From: an uncultured Eubacteriales bacterium
GTDB lineage: Bacteria; Bacillota; Clostridia; Oscillospirales; QAMX01
Direction of reading: 5' to 3'
DNA length: 42,505 nucleotides
NCBI GenBank assembly: GCA_905205975.1
Contig: CAJLFQ010000013.1
Coordinates: 1 to 42,505, forward strand
Shown here: positions 32,009-40,027 of the stretch, piece after piece
How the letters are laid out: each line of letters opens with the position of its first letter
Numbering within the stretch: position 1 is the first letter of the stretch
Position numbers and translations under genes: made by a program
The notes under the pieces: model-generated
What the model was told of the DNA's origin: nothing
The model's input: the letters and a program-made list of their open reading frames with translations, nothing else
Databases searched by the model: none

Positions 32009-32926
32009 TCAATCGGATGCTTCAGGCAGCGTTTCGGCAATCGCAATCAGTTTTTTCAGCCGGTGATTCAGGCCTGATTTTGAAACGGGCGGTTCTGTCC
32101 TTGCGGCAAGCTCCGACAGCGTTTCATCCGGATAGGCCATGCGGAGGCGCATCGCCTCCCGCAGTTTTTCATCCAGCTGCGGCGCCATGCCGGCCTGCTC
32201 AATCCGGCGCAGCAGTTTCAGCTGGTTGGTGCCGTTTTCTGCCGCCTTGATGATATTGGACGCTTCACAGTTGACACGCCGGTTGATCGTATTGCGGACG
32301 TCTTTGATCACGCGGGTTTCCATAAACTCGATGACCGATTTGTGTGCGCCGGCGACCGTCAGGCAGGTTTCGATGGTATCGCTGTCCTTGCAGTATAAAA
32401 GCGCGTTTTCTTTTCGGCGGCCGGGTTTCAGGTGGAGATCCATGTCATGAAAAAGGACGCCCAATTCCCGCATCAGCGCGGCATGCGTGTTGGAAAGCTC
32501 CAGATAATACATTTTTTCAGGGTCCGCGAGGTAACCGCCCGTCAGGAAAGCGCCGCGCAGAAAGGCGGACCGGCAGCAATCCGATTCCACAATCCATCCG
32601 TTGAAATGCAGCGTCAGGAAGCCGCTTTCATCATATCCGAGGACCTTCAGAATCCCGGCGATTTGCTGCGGCTTGCTGAGCGTCAGCGTCATGCGCCCGC
32701 CGGACGCCGCCGATACTTCAAAATCGGCTTTCAGCGGCGGTGTCTGCATGGCACAGAGCTGCGCAATGCGGCGGTGCAGTTTTTCATTGCTGGTGATGAT
32801 GCGGATTTCCTTCGCGCCGAAGGCGCTGGCAAAGAGAAAAATGCCGTACAACTCCGCCAGTGCGCAGCATGGTTTCTGTACAGAAATCCGGCTCATTTCG
32901 ATTTTGACGTCGCCGGAGAAAGACAT
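32009..32926 (-). CDS. whiA: DNA-binding protein WhiA
   Basis: A 305-residue WhiA, a conserved Gram-positive DNA-binding protein affecting division and, in actinobacteria, sporulation genes. The N-terminal homing-endonuclease-like fold contains SFSGDVKIEMSRI and AFLRGAFLTGGYLADPEKMYYLE. The C-terminal helix-turn-helix is near RMAYPDETLSELAARTEPPVSKSGLNHRLKKL. Length is typical. AAGGGGAT precedes the ATG. It lies directly between murB and dnaE; rapZ, which usually sits between murB and whiA, is absent here. Confidence 0.95.
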   Translation of the reverse strand: MSFSGDVKIEMSRISVQKPCCALAELYGIFLFASAFGAKEIRIITSNEKLHRRIAQLCAMQTPPLKADFEVSAASGGRMTLTLSKPQQIAGILKVLGYDESGFLTLHFNGWIVESDCCRSAFLRGAFLTGGYLADPEKMYYLELSNTHAALMRELGVLFHDMDLHLKPGRRKENALLYCKDSDTIETCLTVAGAHKSVIEFMETRVIKDVRNTINRRVNCEASNIIKAAENGTNQLKLLRRIEQAGMAPQLDEKLREAMRLRMAYPDETLSELAARTEPPVSKSGLNHRLKKLIAIAETLPEASD

Positions 32927-32965
32927 ATTTCCGCATCCCCTTTCCTGCTGTCTGCGGTCTCCGTA

Positions 32966-33880
32966 TCAGAGACCCAGCGTTTGAATTTCACATTCGAGCA
33001 AAACGCCGAACCGTTCTTTCACGCATTGCTGTATGATCTCAATCAGCGCCAATACATCCGCACAGGTGGCGCCGCCCCGGTTGACAATAAATCCTGCATG
33101 TTTTTCAGAGACGCAGGCGCCGCCGACAGCGCGCCCTTTGAGGCCGCACGCATCGATCATCGCCGAGGCATATCCTGCGGCAGGTCGTTTGAAAACGCTG
33201 CCGGCGCTGGGAAGGTCCAGCGGCTGTTTTTCGCGGCGGCGTTCTGCCAGGTCGGCCATACAGGCCCGGATTTCCGCCGGGTCACCGGGCTTCAGTCGAC
33301 AGCGTATCGATGTTACCGTCAGCGCAGACCGCTGAAAAATGCTGGTGCGGTATGCAAATCCGGCGGCTTCTGCCGGAACGGTGCGGCGGTTTCCGCGGCC
33401 GTCCAGGCACGTCACGTCCGAGATTACCTGTCCAAGTTCGCCGCCGTATGCCCCGGCGTTCATCACGGCGCCGCCGCCGGCGCTGCCCGGAATGCCGTGG
33501 GCAAATTCCAGCCCTGTCAGCGATGCGTTCATCGCTGCAAAAGCCGTTTTGGTCAGTGATGCGCCCGCTCCCGCCGCAACCAGATCATCTTCCACCGCGA
33601 CGCCGTTCAGGCATCCTGTTTGGATGACAACGCCGTCATAGCCCCGGTCGGCACAGAGCAGATTGGTTCCGCTGCCCAGCAGAAAACGGGGCAGCCCTTT
33701 TTCCATCGTGTAGGAAAGCAGCGCGGCAAGTTCTTCTTCTGTGCCGGGCACAGCCAGCACAGCACAGGGACCGCCGATGCGGAAGGACGTATGCGCCGCA
33801 AGGGGCTCCTCTTTCTGTACCCGTCCATGCGGGATGAGCCGCGCGATCTCTTCGGCGGCATGGCATGTTACAATGGCCAC
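32966..33880 (-). CDS. murB: UDP-N-acetylenolpyruvoylglucosamine reductase
   Basis: A 304-residue FAD enzyme reducing UDP-GlcNAc-enolpyruvate to UDP-MurNAc with NADPH in peptidoglycan precursor synthesis. Marks include HTSFRIGGPCAVLAVP, the FAD-binding FLLGSGTNLL, GIPGSAGGGAVMNAGAYGGE, YRTSIFQ and the catalytic-Ser segment SAGSVFKRP, with GGATCADVLALIE near the end. The missing Tyr insertion marks the shorter type II MurB of Firmicutes. The start is GTG 33880: GGGAGG lies 6 bases before it, whereas the longer frame to 34099 runs into the PBP gene. Confidence 0.95.
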   Translation of the reverse strand: MAIVTCHAAEEIARLIPHGRVQKEEPLAAHTSFRIGGPCAVLAVPGTEEELAALLSYTMEKGLPRFLLGSGTNLLCADRGYDGVVIQTGCLNGVAVEDDLVAAGAGASLTKTAFAAMNASLTGLEFAHGIPGSAGGGAVMNAGAYGGELGQVISDVTCLDGRGNRRTVPAEAAGFAYRTSIFQRSALTVTSIRCRLKPGDPAEIRACMADLAERRREKQPLDLPSAGSVFKRPAAGYASAMIDACGLKGRAVGGACVSEKHAGFIVNRGGATCADVLALIEIIQQCVKERFGVLLECEIQTLGL

Positions 33881-33905
33881 GTTCAACCTCCCAGTCAATA
33901 CGATT

Positions 33906-36437
33906 TCAGATGCCGGGGCCGGGGTCCGGTTCCGGCGGCAAGTCAGGCGGTTCCAGCGGGTCGGTTTCCACCGGCGGAGTCGTTTCGATCGGTTCAGGCG
34001 GCGCGAGATGAATGGTACACTGCCCTTCCAGCGCGCTGCCGTCTTTACAGGTCGCCGGATAATAATAGGAAAGAATCCGTTCGGACAGCGCGCCCTCAAA
34101 ATGCACCGTATAACGTTCGTCGGCCACTTCGATATTCGGCACGGCGAAATAGCGGTAGAGATTCAGCCGGGATGCCGTTTGAATGGTCTCTTCCGGGCAG
34201 TATGCACGGGCAAGCTTTCCCGATTCGCCGCAGATGCGCACCGTTGTATGCAGGGTGCAGAGCGATTTCGGCGCATCTTTCGGAAGGAATTTCCCGTATG
34301 CCACACGGCTTCCCCTTGGGTCTGACTTACAGGCCGCGGTTGGAATGCCGCCGCTGTCCAAACAATAAGAATACGTTTGCAGTTCCGCAGGCGTTTCAAA
34401 CGCCGCACTTGCTTTGTCTGCATGGAGAATTTCCATGACTTTTTTCCAGGTCGCAACCGACGGGTTGCCGGAAAGCCCGGTGATTTCTTTCTGCTGGTCG
34501 AAACCAAACCAGACACCGCCGACGTAGTACGGCGTGAAGCCGACAAACCAACGGTCGTAATCGTTGGAAGTCGTACCGGTTTTGCCTGCAACAGCGATGC
34601 CATTGAGCGCAGCTGCTGTTCCGGTGCCGTTTTTCACGACGTTTTCGAGCATGGCCCGCATGTAATAGGCCGTATTCTGCGAAATGGCGACGCTTTCACC
34701 CGCTGTATGGTCGATCAGAACGTTGCCGTCTGCATCCAGAACGCGCAGATATGTCGTCGGCTTCGTATAGAGTCCATCGTTCAAAAACGGGACGTAGGCA
34801 GCCGTCAGTTCAAGCAGGCTGACGCCGCGGCTGACGCCGCCGAGCGCCAGTGCGGAATAGGTTAAATCGTTATAGTACGTGCCGTTGATCGTTTCCTGAC
34901 GCATCAGGCTCAAGCCGAAGTTTTCCGTGGCGAAATCAAACGCCGTATCCAGCGACATCAAATCCAGCGTCCGTACGGCAACCGTGTTGAGCGATTTGGC
35001 CACGGCGGACATGACCGTCGTCCGACCGGCGTAGGTCCGGCTCTGGTTCGCGGGCCACGCGGAAAGACCGGTCGGCCCCAGGAGAATGGCGGATTCCGGT
35101 TCCACCAGGGCACCGGAGCTGTTGATGAGCTTTGCCGGTGAATCATCCAGCACGCTGTACGGGGTGATCAGCCCGTATTCAATGGCCGGCGCATAGACGC
35201 TGATCGGCTTAATGGAGGAGCCGGGCGACCGGCGGGATACGGCACGGTTCAAAACGAGGTTCCCGTATTTTTCACCGATGCCGCCGACCAAGCCGAGCAG
35301 ACGTCCGTCCGGCGAGAAAATGACCATGGCCGATTCCAGCTGCGTCGTGCCTTTGACGGTCGGGAAATTGCTGCGGTCTTTGTAGACCTGTTCCATGGCC
35401 GCCTGCACCGCAGGGTCAATCGTCGCTTCGATCGACAGACCGCCGGCATACAGCATTTTATAGGCGATCGTGTTGGAGTATCCGAACGTCTCTTTCAGTT
35501 CGCTGATCAGCTCCGTCGTCAGCAGGTCGACAAAATAGGAGCGGACATCTTTTGTTTCGCTGTCTTCTTCGTCATATTTCCGGAAGGCCAGCTTTTCTGC
35601 AACGGCCTGATCGTGTTCGGCTTTGGAGATTTTGCCGAGTTCGAGCATTTTGCCGAGAATCAGCTCCTGACGGCGTTTGTTGTTGTCCGGGTTCTGGAAC
35701 GGATCATAATAAGTCGGGCTGTTGGTGATGCCCGCGATGCATGCGCATTCGGCCAGCGAAAGATCACTGACCTCTTTTCCGAAGTATACATACGCCGCCG
35801 AGCTGACGCCGTAGCAGCCTTGGCTCAGGTTGATCGTATTCAGATAGATTTCCATGATCTGATCTTTTGACAGTTTGCGTTCCACGTTCAGCGCCCGCAG
35901 AATCTCCAGCACTTTGCGCTGAATGGTTGGCTCGTTGTCGCCGGTGAGGTTTTTGACCACCTGCTGCGTAATCGTCGAGCCGCCGAAGTTCGAGGAAAAC
36001 GGCAGAATCAGGTTGATGGTTGCGCCGATTGTACGCTTCCAGTCGACGCCTTTGTGGCTTTCAAACCGTTCGTCCTCGATGGCGATAAACGCGTTGGCCA
36101 GATTTTTTGGAATCTGGTCGTAGTTTGCCCACACGCGGTTTTCCGAGCCATAGAGACGGGTCAGCTCCGTTTTTTCACCGGTGGACGTATTGGTTGCGTA
36201 AATCACCGACGAGTAGTTCATGTTGATGCTGCCGACGTCAATATCGGCCTTCGGCTGGAGATATTTTCGCACATAAAGGCCGAAAGCGCCGGCGCATAAA
36301 ATGCCCGTGAAGACGCAGACCAGCAGCATTGTCGCCAGCACTTTTCCGGCAATCAACAATACCTTTTCTGCTTTTCCTATTTTTTCCTTCGTTTTTTCCG
36401 GCACTTCCGGCAGTTTCAGAATCATTTGTGCATTCAT
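33906..36437 (-). CDS. Class A penicillin-binding protein (PBP1A-type)
   Basis: An 843-residue bifunctional peptidoglycan synthase. It has a short cytoplasmic N-terminus, a TM at about 27-55, and a GT51 glycosyltransferase domain with the catalytic Glu121 in EDERFESHKGVDW and GGSTITQQ (152-159). The transpeptidase domain has the S407-x-x-K410 active-site motif, SLN (482-484) and KTGTT (619-623). The C-terminus (about 690-843) holds a Cys-containing extension and a Pro/Glu-rich tail of about 30 residues, probably outside the membrane. It builds glycan strands and crosslinks them. It precedes murB by 25 bases, a cell-wall pairing within the operon. Confidence 0.95.
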   Translation of the reverse strand: MNAQMILKLPEVPEKTKEKIGKAEKVLLIAGKVLATMLLVCVFTGILCAGAFGLYVRKYLQPKADIDVGSINMNYSSVIYATNTSTGEKTELTRLYGSENRVWANYDQIPKNLANAFIAIEDERFESHKGVDWKRTIGATINLILPFSSNFGGSTITQQVVKNLTGDNEPTIQRKVLEILRALNVERKLSKDQIMEIYLNTINLSQGCYGVSSAAYVYFGKEVSDLSLAECACIAGITNSPTYYDPFQNPDNNKRRQELILGKMLELGKISKAEHDQAVAEKLAFRKYDEEDSETKDVRSYFVDLLTTELISELKETFGYSNTIAYKMLYAGGLSIEATIDPAVQAAMEQVYKDRSNFPTVKGTTQLESAMVIFSPDGRLLGLVGGIGEKYGNLVLNRAVSRRSPGSSIKPISVYAPAIEYGLITPYSVLDDSPAKLINSSGALVEPESAILLGPTGLSAWPANQSRTYAGRTTVMSAVAKSLNTVAVRTLDLMSLDTAFDFATENFGLSLMRQETINGTYYNDLTYSALALGGVSRGVSLLELTAAYVPFLNDGLYTKPTTYLRVLDADGNVLIDHTAGESVAISQNTAYYMRAMLENVVKNGTGTAAALNGIAVAGKTGTTSNDYDRWFVGFTPYYVGGVWFGFDQQKEITGLSGNPSVATWKKVMEILHADKASAAFETPAELQTYSYCLDSGGIPTAACKSDPRGSRVAYGKFLPKDAPKSLCTLHTTVRICGESGKLARAYCPEETIQTASRLNLYRYFAVPNIEVADERYTVHFEGALSERILSYYYPATCKDGSALEGQCTIHLAPPEPIETTPPVETDPLEPPDLPPEPDPGPGI

Positions 36438-36483
36438 AGCATAACCTTGCCTTTCTGGGCGGGTTCATCCGGTCGATCCGGAA

Positions 36484-36807
36484 TCAGTTTTGCGGGCGCT
36501 GCATCAGTGCGCGGATCAGCGCCTGATCATCCTCCTGGATCGTCGATTCGGCGATCTTATTTTTGGCGCGCGCCCCGCATTTGCGGCACTGGTGGATCAG
36601 CTGCCAGCCCTTGGCCGGGTTGTAAAGGACGCCGACGGCATCCATAATCCCGCCGCAATCGCTCGCACGGTCGCCGGGCATACAGTCTACATGTTTGGAG
36701 CAGAGGCAGAACGGACAGTGATTGCGGTAACTGCCATTTGTCACCGCCAGAACCTCTCTCCCGCAGTTTTCACAGATAAAAGACGTATTTTCCGATTTAT
36801 GGCTCAT
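36484..36807 (-). CDS. RNHCP domain zinc-ribbon protein
   Basis: A 107-residue protein. The core YRNHCPFCLCSKHVD (27-41) is the RNHCP signature, preceded by CENCGREV (about 12-19). With CGG and CRKCGARAKNK further on, this gives several zinc-ribbon-like Cys pairs. The family's function is unknown; the motif resembles a nucleic-acid-binding or ribosome-associated zinc finger. Its start overlaps the stop of the PLP-homeostasis gene by 4 bases (36804-36807), so the two are translationally coupled, and it ends 47 bases before the PBP gene start. Confidence 0.88.
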   Translation of the reverse strand: MSHKSENTSFICENCGREVLAVTNGSYRNHCPFCLCSKHVDCMPGDRASDCGGIMDAVGVLYNPAKGWQLIHQCRKCGARAKNKIAESTIQEDDQALIRALMQRPQN

Positions 36808-37538
36808 TTGTTTGCCTCTTCTTTCACCGCGGTTTTCGGTGGGCGCGCGCCGAAAATCGCGCTGCCGATGCGGACGATGGTAGCGCCTTCTTCGACAGCA
36901 GTTTCAAAATCATGGCTCATGCCCATCGACAGCGTGTCGAATGTTTTCGGAAGCTGGCTGCGCATCTGCTCAAACAGCGTCCGCATTGCGGCAAAGTATT
37001 TTCTCGGATCCTCCCCGGCGGGCGGGACGGTCATCAAGCCGCGCAGGCAAAGCGCAGGCAGCGTCAGAATATGTTCCGCCAGCGGCTGCACTTCTGCCGG
37101 ACAGACGCCGGATTTGCTCGCTTCGCCGCCGATGTTGACTTCCAGCAGCACGTCGGTCTGCGTTTTCGCGCGCGCAGAGAGCGTATCAATGGTGTCGGCG
37201 AGATGCGCGGAATCGACCGAGTGGATCATGACGACATTGCCGATCAGATATTTGACCTTGTTGGTTTGAAGCGGGCCGATAAAATGAAGCGGACAGCCGT
37301 CATACGCGTGCTGCTCCAGTTTATCGCGCAGTTCCTGCACGCGGTTTTCCCCGGCTGCATCGATGTCTGCTTCGATGGCCGCCCGGACTTCTGCAAAATT
37401 CCGCACTTTCGTTGCCGCCAGCAGCGTCACCGATTCCGGTGCGCGCCCGGCCCGTTTTGCGGATGCGCAGATTCTTTGGCGGATCTCGCCGACTTTTTGT
37501 TGAATCTCATGCCAACGCAGCTGTTCCTGTTCTGTCAT
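36804..37538 (-). CDS. YggS/YlmE-type PLP homeostasis protein
   Basis: A 244-residue fold-type III PLP-binding protein without enzymatic activity, thought to buffer and deliver pyridoxal phosphate. The PLP lysine K44 is in LLAATKVRN; GENRVQE, HFIGPLQTNKVKYL, LLEVNIGGEASKSG and SMGMSHDFETAVEEGATIVRIGSAIFG are all diagnostic. The frame reaches 37580, but ATG 37538 is chosen because GGAAG ends 9 bases before it, whereas the ATG at 37547 touches the site. It heads the run RNHCP-PBP-murB-whiA-dnaE, with a promoter at 37657-37685. In Bacillus the homologue lies in the division region upstream of sepF, so the cell-wall company is not unusual. Confidence 0.93.
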   Translation of the reverse strand: MTEQEQLRWHEIQQKVGEIRQRICASAKRAGRAPESVTLLAATKVRNFAEVRAAIEADIDAAGENRVQELRDKLEQHAYDGCPLHFIGPLQTNKVKYLIGNVVMIHSVDSAHLADTIDTLSARAKTQTDVLLEVNIGGEASKSGVCPAEVQPLAEHILTLPALCLRGLMTVPPAGEDPRKYFAAMRTLFEQMRSQLPKTFDTLSMGMSHDFETAVEEGATIVRIGSAIFGARPPKTAVKEEANK

Positions 37539-37656
37539 ATGCGTCATCTTCCGTTCGCTTTGTTTCACGATTTGTTTCAATGGATCCTGTTTATCTTACG
37601 GCCGTCTGCCCGGAATCATTCCGAAGGCGGCTTTTCGGCAGTGTATAGTCTTCTTT

Positions 37657-37685
37657 ATTATACGCTCCATTTGTAAAAAATGCAA
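37657..37685 (-). promoter_or_regulatory. Promoter of the PLPBP-PBP-murB-whiA-dnaE run
   Basis: TTGCAT (37680-37685), 17-bp spacer, TATAAT (37657-37662) on the minus strand, about 110 bases before the first gene. Confidence 0.85.
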
Positions 37686-37744
37686 GGTCTTCCGTCCCGC
37701 TTCATGCCATCAGGCGTCCGTTTTTGTTCTGCGGACATCAGCAG

Positions 37745-37778
37745 AAAAGGCAGCGCCCGTTTTCGGGCGCTGCCTTTG
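37745..37778 (-). terminator. Terminator of the four-gene carbohydrate operon
   Basis: AAAGGCAGCGCCCG, an AAAA loop on the minus strand, and the complement ending CTTTT. It lies 20 bases after the stop of the last oxidoreductase gene. The A/T flanks are symmetrical but short. Confidence 0.82.
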
Positions 37779-37797
37779 CCGATGACATATACAGCGG

Positions 37798-38910
37798 TTA
37801 GTGGATGTATTCGGGCGTGCCGTGGATCGGCGGCAGCGCGTGCGGACGAACCATTTCGCCGCCGGACTCGTACGACTGGATGACGGCCTCGATGTATTCG
37901 AGCGTCGCCAGCGCATCCCGGCCGGAGGCACGGATGAATTCGTAGTGGACGTTGTTGGTGAGATCTTCGAGCCACGCATGGATACGCTTCGGGAATGTCG
38001 CGCCGAAATCGGTGATGCCCGTGTTGGTGACTTCCGGTTCGCCCATCGAGAGGTTGCCTTCCGCATCCTTGCGGTGACCCGGCCAATACGTCAGCTTTTC
38101 CACGCAGTTTTCAATGCAGAATGTGCCGCGCGTACCGGCATGTTCGTAGCTCCACCAGCCGCCAAGACCGAATCGAGCGTCGCCGCGCTGGCTGAGCAGC
38201 ATACCGACGCCGCCCTTTTCAAACTTGCAGTTGACGCTGTTGATGGAGAGCATCGGGTCGCCAGCCGTCTTGCGGACGCCCGGACGATCCAGGAACGCCT
38301 GAACGTGCGTGATGTCGCCGCAGAAATAGCGCATGACCGAGAACGGATGCGTCAGGAACGCCTTGCAGTGCGAATATGGTTTCAGCCAGCGGGATTTCGG
38401 GTCGCCGACGCCGCCGTAATTGTATTCGCTGCCGTCAAACCCGACTTTGTGCAGGCAGTATGCCAGCTCGCCGATTTCACCGTCATCCTGCAGCTTTTTG
38501 GCATGGGCTGCAAGATCCGTAAAATAGTGGTTCAGGTTGCAGCCGAGATACAGTTTGTTGTCGAGGGCATATTTGACGAGTTCGCGCGCGTCACGGATAT
38601 CGGCGCAGAGCGGTTTTTCGCAGAGAACCTTTTTGCCGTAGGAAAGCGCTTCCATCGCCGGTTCAAAGTGGAACGAGGCGTTTTCATAGCCGCTTGTGCA
38701 GATGGAAACGGCTTCCAGATCCGGTTCGGATTCGATCATTTCCTTCAGGGAGTAGTATGCTTTGACCTGAAATTCTTCTGCCGCCTTGTCAGCTTTCTCA
38801 CGGTTGATATCACAGACCGCAATCAGCTCGGCCAGCGGATCCGCCGCATAGGCGCGCGCATGGGTATAGCCGATGCCACCCATACCGACGACTGCTGTTT
38901 TGATTGCCAT
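37798..38910 (-). CDS. Gfo/Idh/MocA family NAD(P)-dependent oxidoreductase (first)
   Basis: A 370-residue sugar or cyclitol dehydrogenase-like protein. The N-terminal Rossmann fold has GMGGIG (9-14) and the acidic D34 in AVCDIN; the EKP motif at 98-100 carries the catalytic/coenzyme Lys. The C-terminal alpha/beta domain (from about 125) contains the HxxxD-like region and a Trp-rich substrate wall (GLGGWWSYEHAG). Family members oxidise or epimerise hydroxyls of sugars, inositols or glycosides using NAD(P). Substrate unknown. ATG 38910 is chosen over a frame reaching 38937 because it starts the Rossmann strand and AGGAG lies 11 bases upstream. It is the last gene of the operon. Confidence 0.92.
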   Translation of the reverse strand: MAIKTAVVGMGGIGYTHARAYAADPLAELIAVCDINREKADKAAEEFQVKAYYSLKEMIESEPDLEAVSICTSGYENASFHFEPAMEALSYGKKVLCEKPLCADIRDARELVKYALDNKLYLGCNLNHYFTDLAAHAKKLQDDGEIGELAYCLHKVGFDGSEYNYGGVGDPKSRWLKPYSHCKAFLTHPFSVMRYFCGDITHVQAFLDRPGVRKTAGDPMLSINSVNCKFEKGGVGMLLSQRGDARFGLGGWWSYEHAGTRGTFCIENCVEKLTYWPGHRKDAEGNLSMGEPEVTNTGITDFGATFPKRIHAWLEDLTNNVHYEFIRASGRDALATLEYIEAVIQSYESGGEMVRPHALPPIHGTPEYIH

Positions 38911-38993
38911 AATGATGTCAGCTCCTGTTCTGTTCAAATTGTTTCGGCCTTTTCAGCCGTTTGATTTTCAGCGTTTGCGTATAACGGGTTTGC

Positions 38994-39995
38994 TCAGATT
39001 TCCGCAACTTCCACAATGCGGCCTTCGTCAAGGCTCTTGATCGCCGCATGAATGACGCGCTGGGCTTCCAAGCCGTCGCGCCCGCTGCCGTTGATCGCCG
39101 CCGGGGCTGTTCCTTCGTCCACCTGGCGGACAAACGTCTCAATCCGGCAACGGAACGTATCGTCGAAGTTGGAGTAGCCGCCGAACACGGGGTTCGTGTA
39201 GCAGAGCTTCACCATATCGTCTGCCGGATACAGCGTCGCCTGGCGCCACATATCCTCAACGACCATACGCCCTTTGGTACCGGCGACTTCACACCGCTCC
39301 ATCGGGTGGCCGCGGGAAAGGTCATAGCTGGAGGTCAGATGACCGACGGCGCCGCACTTGAAGTACATATTGATAGATGCCGTTGACCAGATGTTGCGCC
39401 CCGGCGCTTTCATCGCAAAGCACTGAACCTTTTCGACGTCGCCCATGAAGTTGCGCATCATATCGACGCTGTGCGGGTTGAGCGCCTTCAGGTGGTAATA
39501 CGGCGATTCAAACGCGCCGGGTTTGCCGATCCAGAGCGCCATATTACAGAAAAGCAGATCGCCCAGGCGGCCTTCATTCTGCCATTGTTTGGCATGGAAC
39601 GAAGCCGGGGTGAAGCGGTGGTTGAAGTCGATGCCGAAGCAGCGGTTGTTCTTTTCGGCCAGCGCGACCATTTCCCTTGCGTGGCCGATGTCGTTGGAGA
39701 TCGGCTTTTCACACAGCAGATGCGCGCCGGAGGCAAGCACCTGCATAGAGGGTTTATAGTGGTCCGAGCTGTATTCATAGCCGCCGGTGGCGACGCTGCA
39801 CAGATCGGGTTTCAGTTCGTCGAGCATCTGCTGGGCATCCAGATAACACGGTACGCCGAACGCTTTTCCGGCGGCGGCAGCCCGCTCTTCGATCAGATCG
39901 CAGACGCCGACCAGCTCCGCATCCTTGCAGCCCTGATAGATCCGCGCATGCAGGTTTCCGATGTGGCCAAGACCAATGACACAGACTCTCTGCAT
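38994..39995 (-). CDS. Gfo/Idh/MocA family NAD(P)-dependent oxidoreductase (second)
   Basis: A 333-residue paralogue of its neighbour, with GLGHIG at 8-13, VCDLIEE after the second strand, and EKP at 96-98. The C-terminal domain contains FGIDFNHRFTP and HSVDMMRNFMGDVEKVQCFA, typical of the family. Overall similarity to the other copy is moderate, so they are likely to act on successive or different intermediates. ATG 39995 is chosen because the longer frame to 40136 lies within the sulfatase-like gene; AAAGGG is about 9 bases upstream. The two copies are separated by 83 bases. Confidence 0.92.
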   Translation of the reverse strand: MQRVCVIGLGHIGNLHARIYQGCKDAELVGVCDLIEERAAAAGKAFGVPCYLDAQQMLDELKPDLCSVATGGYEYSSDHYKPSMQVLASGAHLLCEKPISNDIGHAREMVALAEKNNRCFGIDFNHRFTPASFHAKQWQNEGRLGDLLFCNMALWIGKPGAFESPYYHLKALNPHSVDMMRNFMGDVEKVQCFAMKAPGRNIWSTASINMYFKCGAVGHLTSSYDLSRGHPMERCEVAGTKGRMVVEDMWRQATLYPADDMVKLCYTNPVFGGYSNFDDTFRCRIETFVRQVDEGTAPAAINGSGRDGLEAQRVIHAAIKSLDEGRIVEVAEI

Positions 39996-40027
39996 TGTTT
40001 CACGCCCTTTCAATGTTTTCCCGCCGG

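Noticed and set aside
33881..34099. N-terminal extension of murB
   Set aside because: It runs through the PBP coding sequence, is Arg-rich and unlike MurB; the GTG at 33880 has the ribosome binding site.
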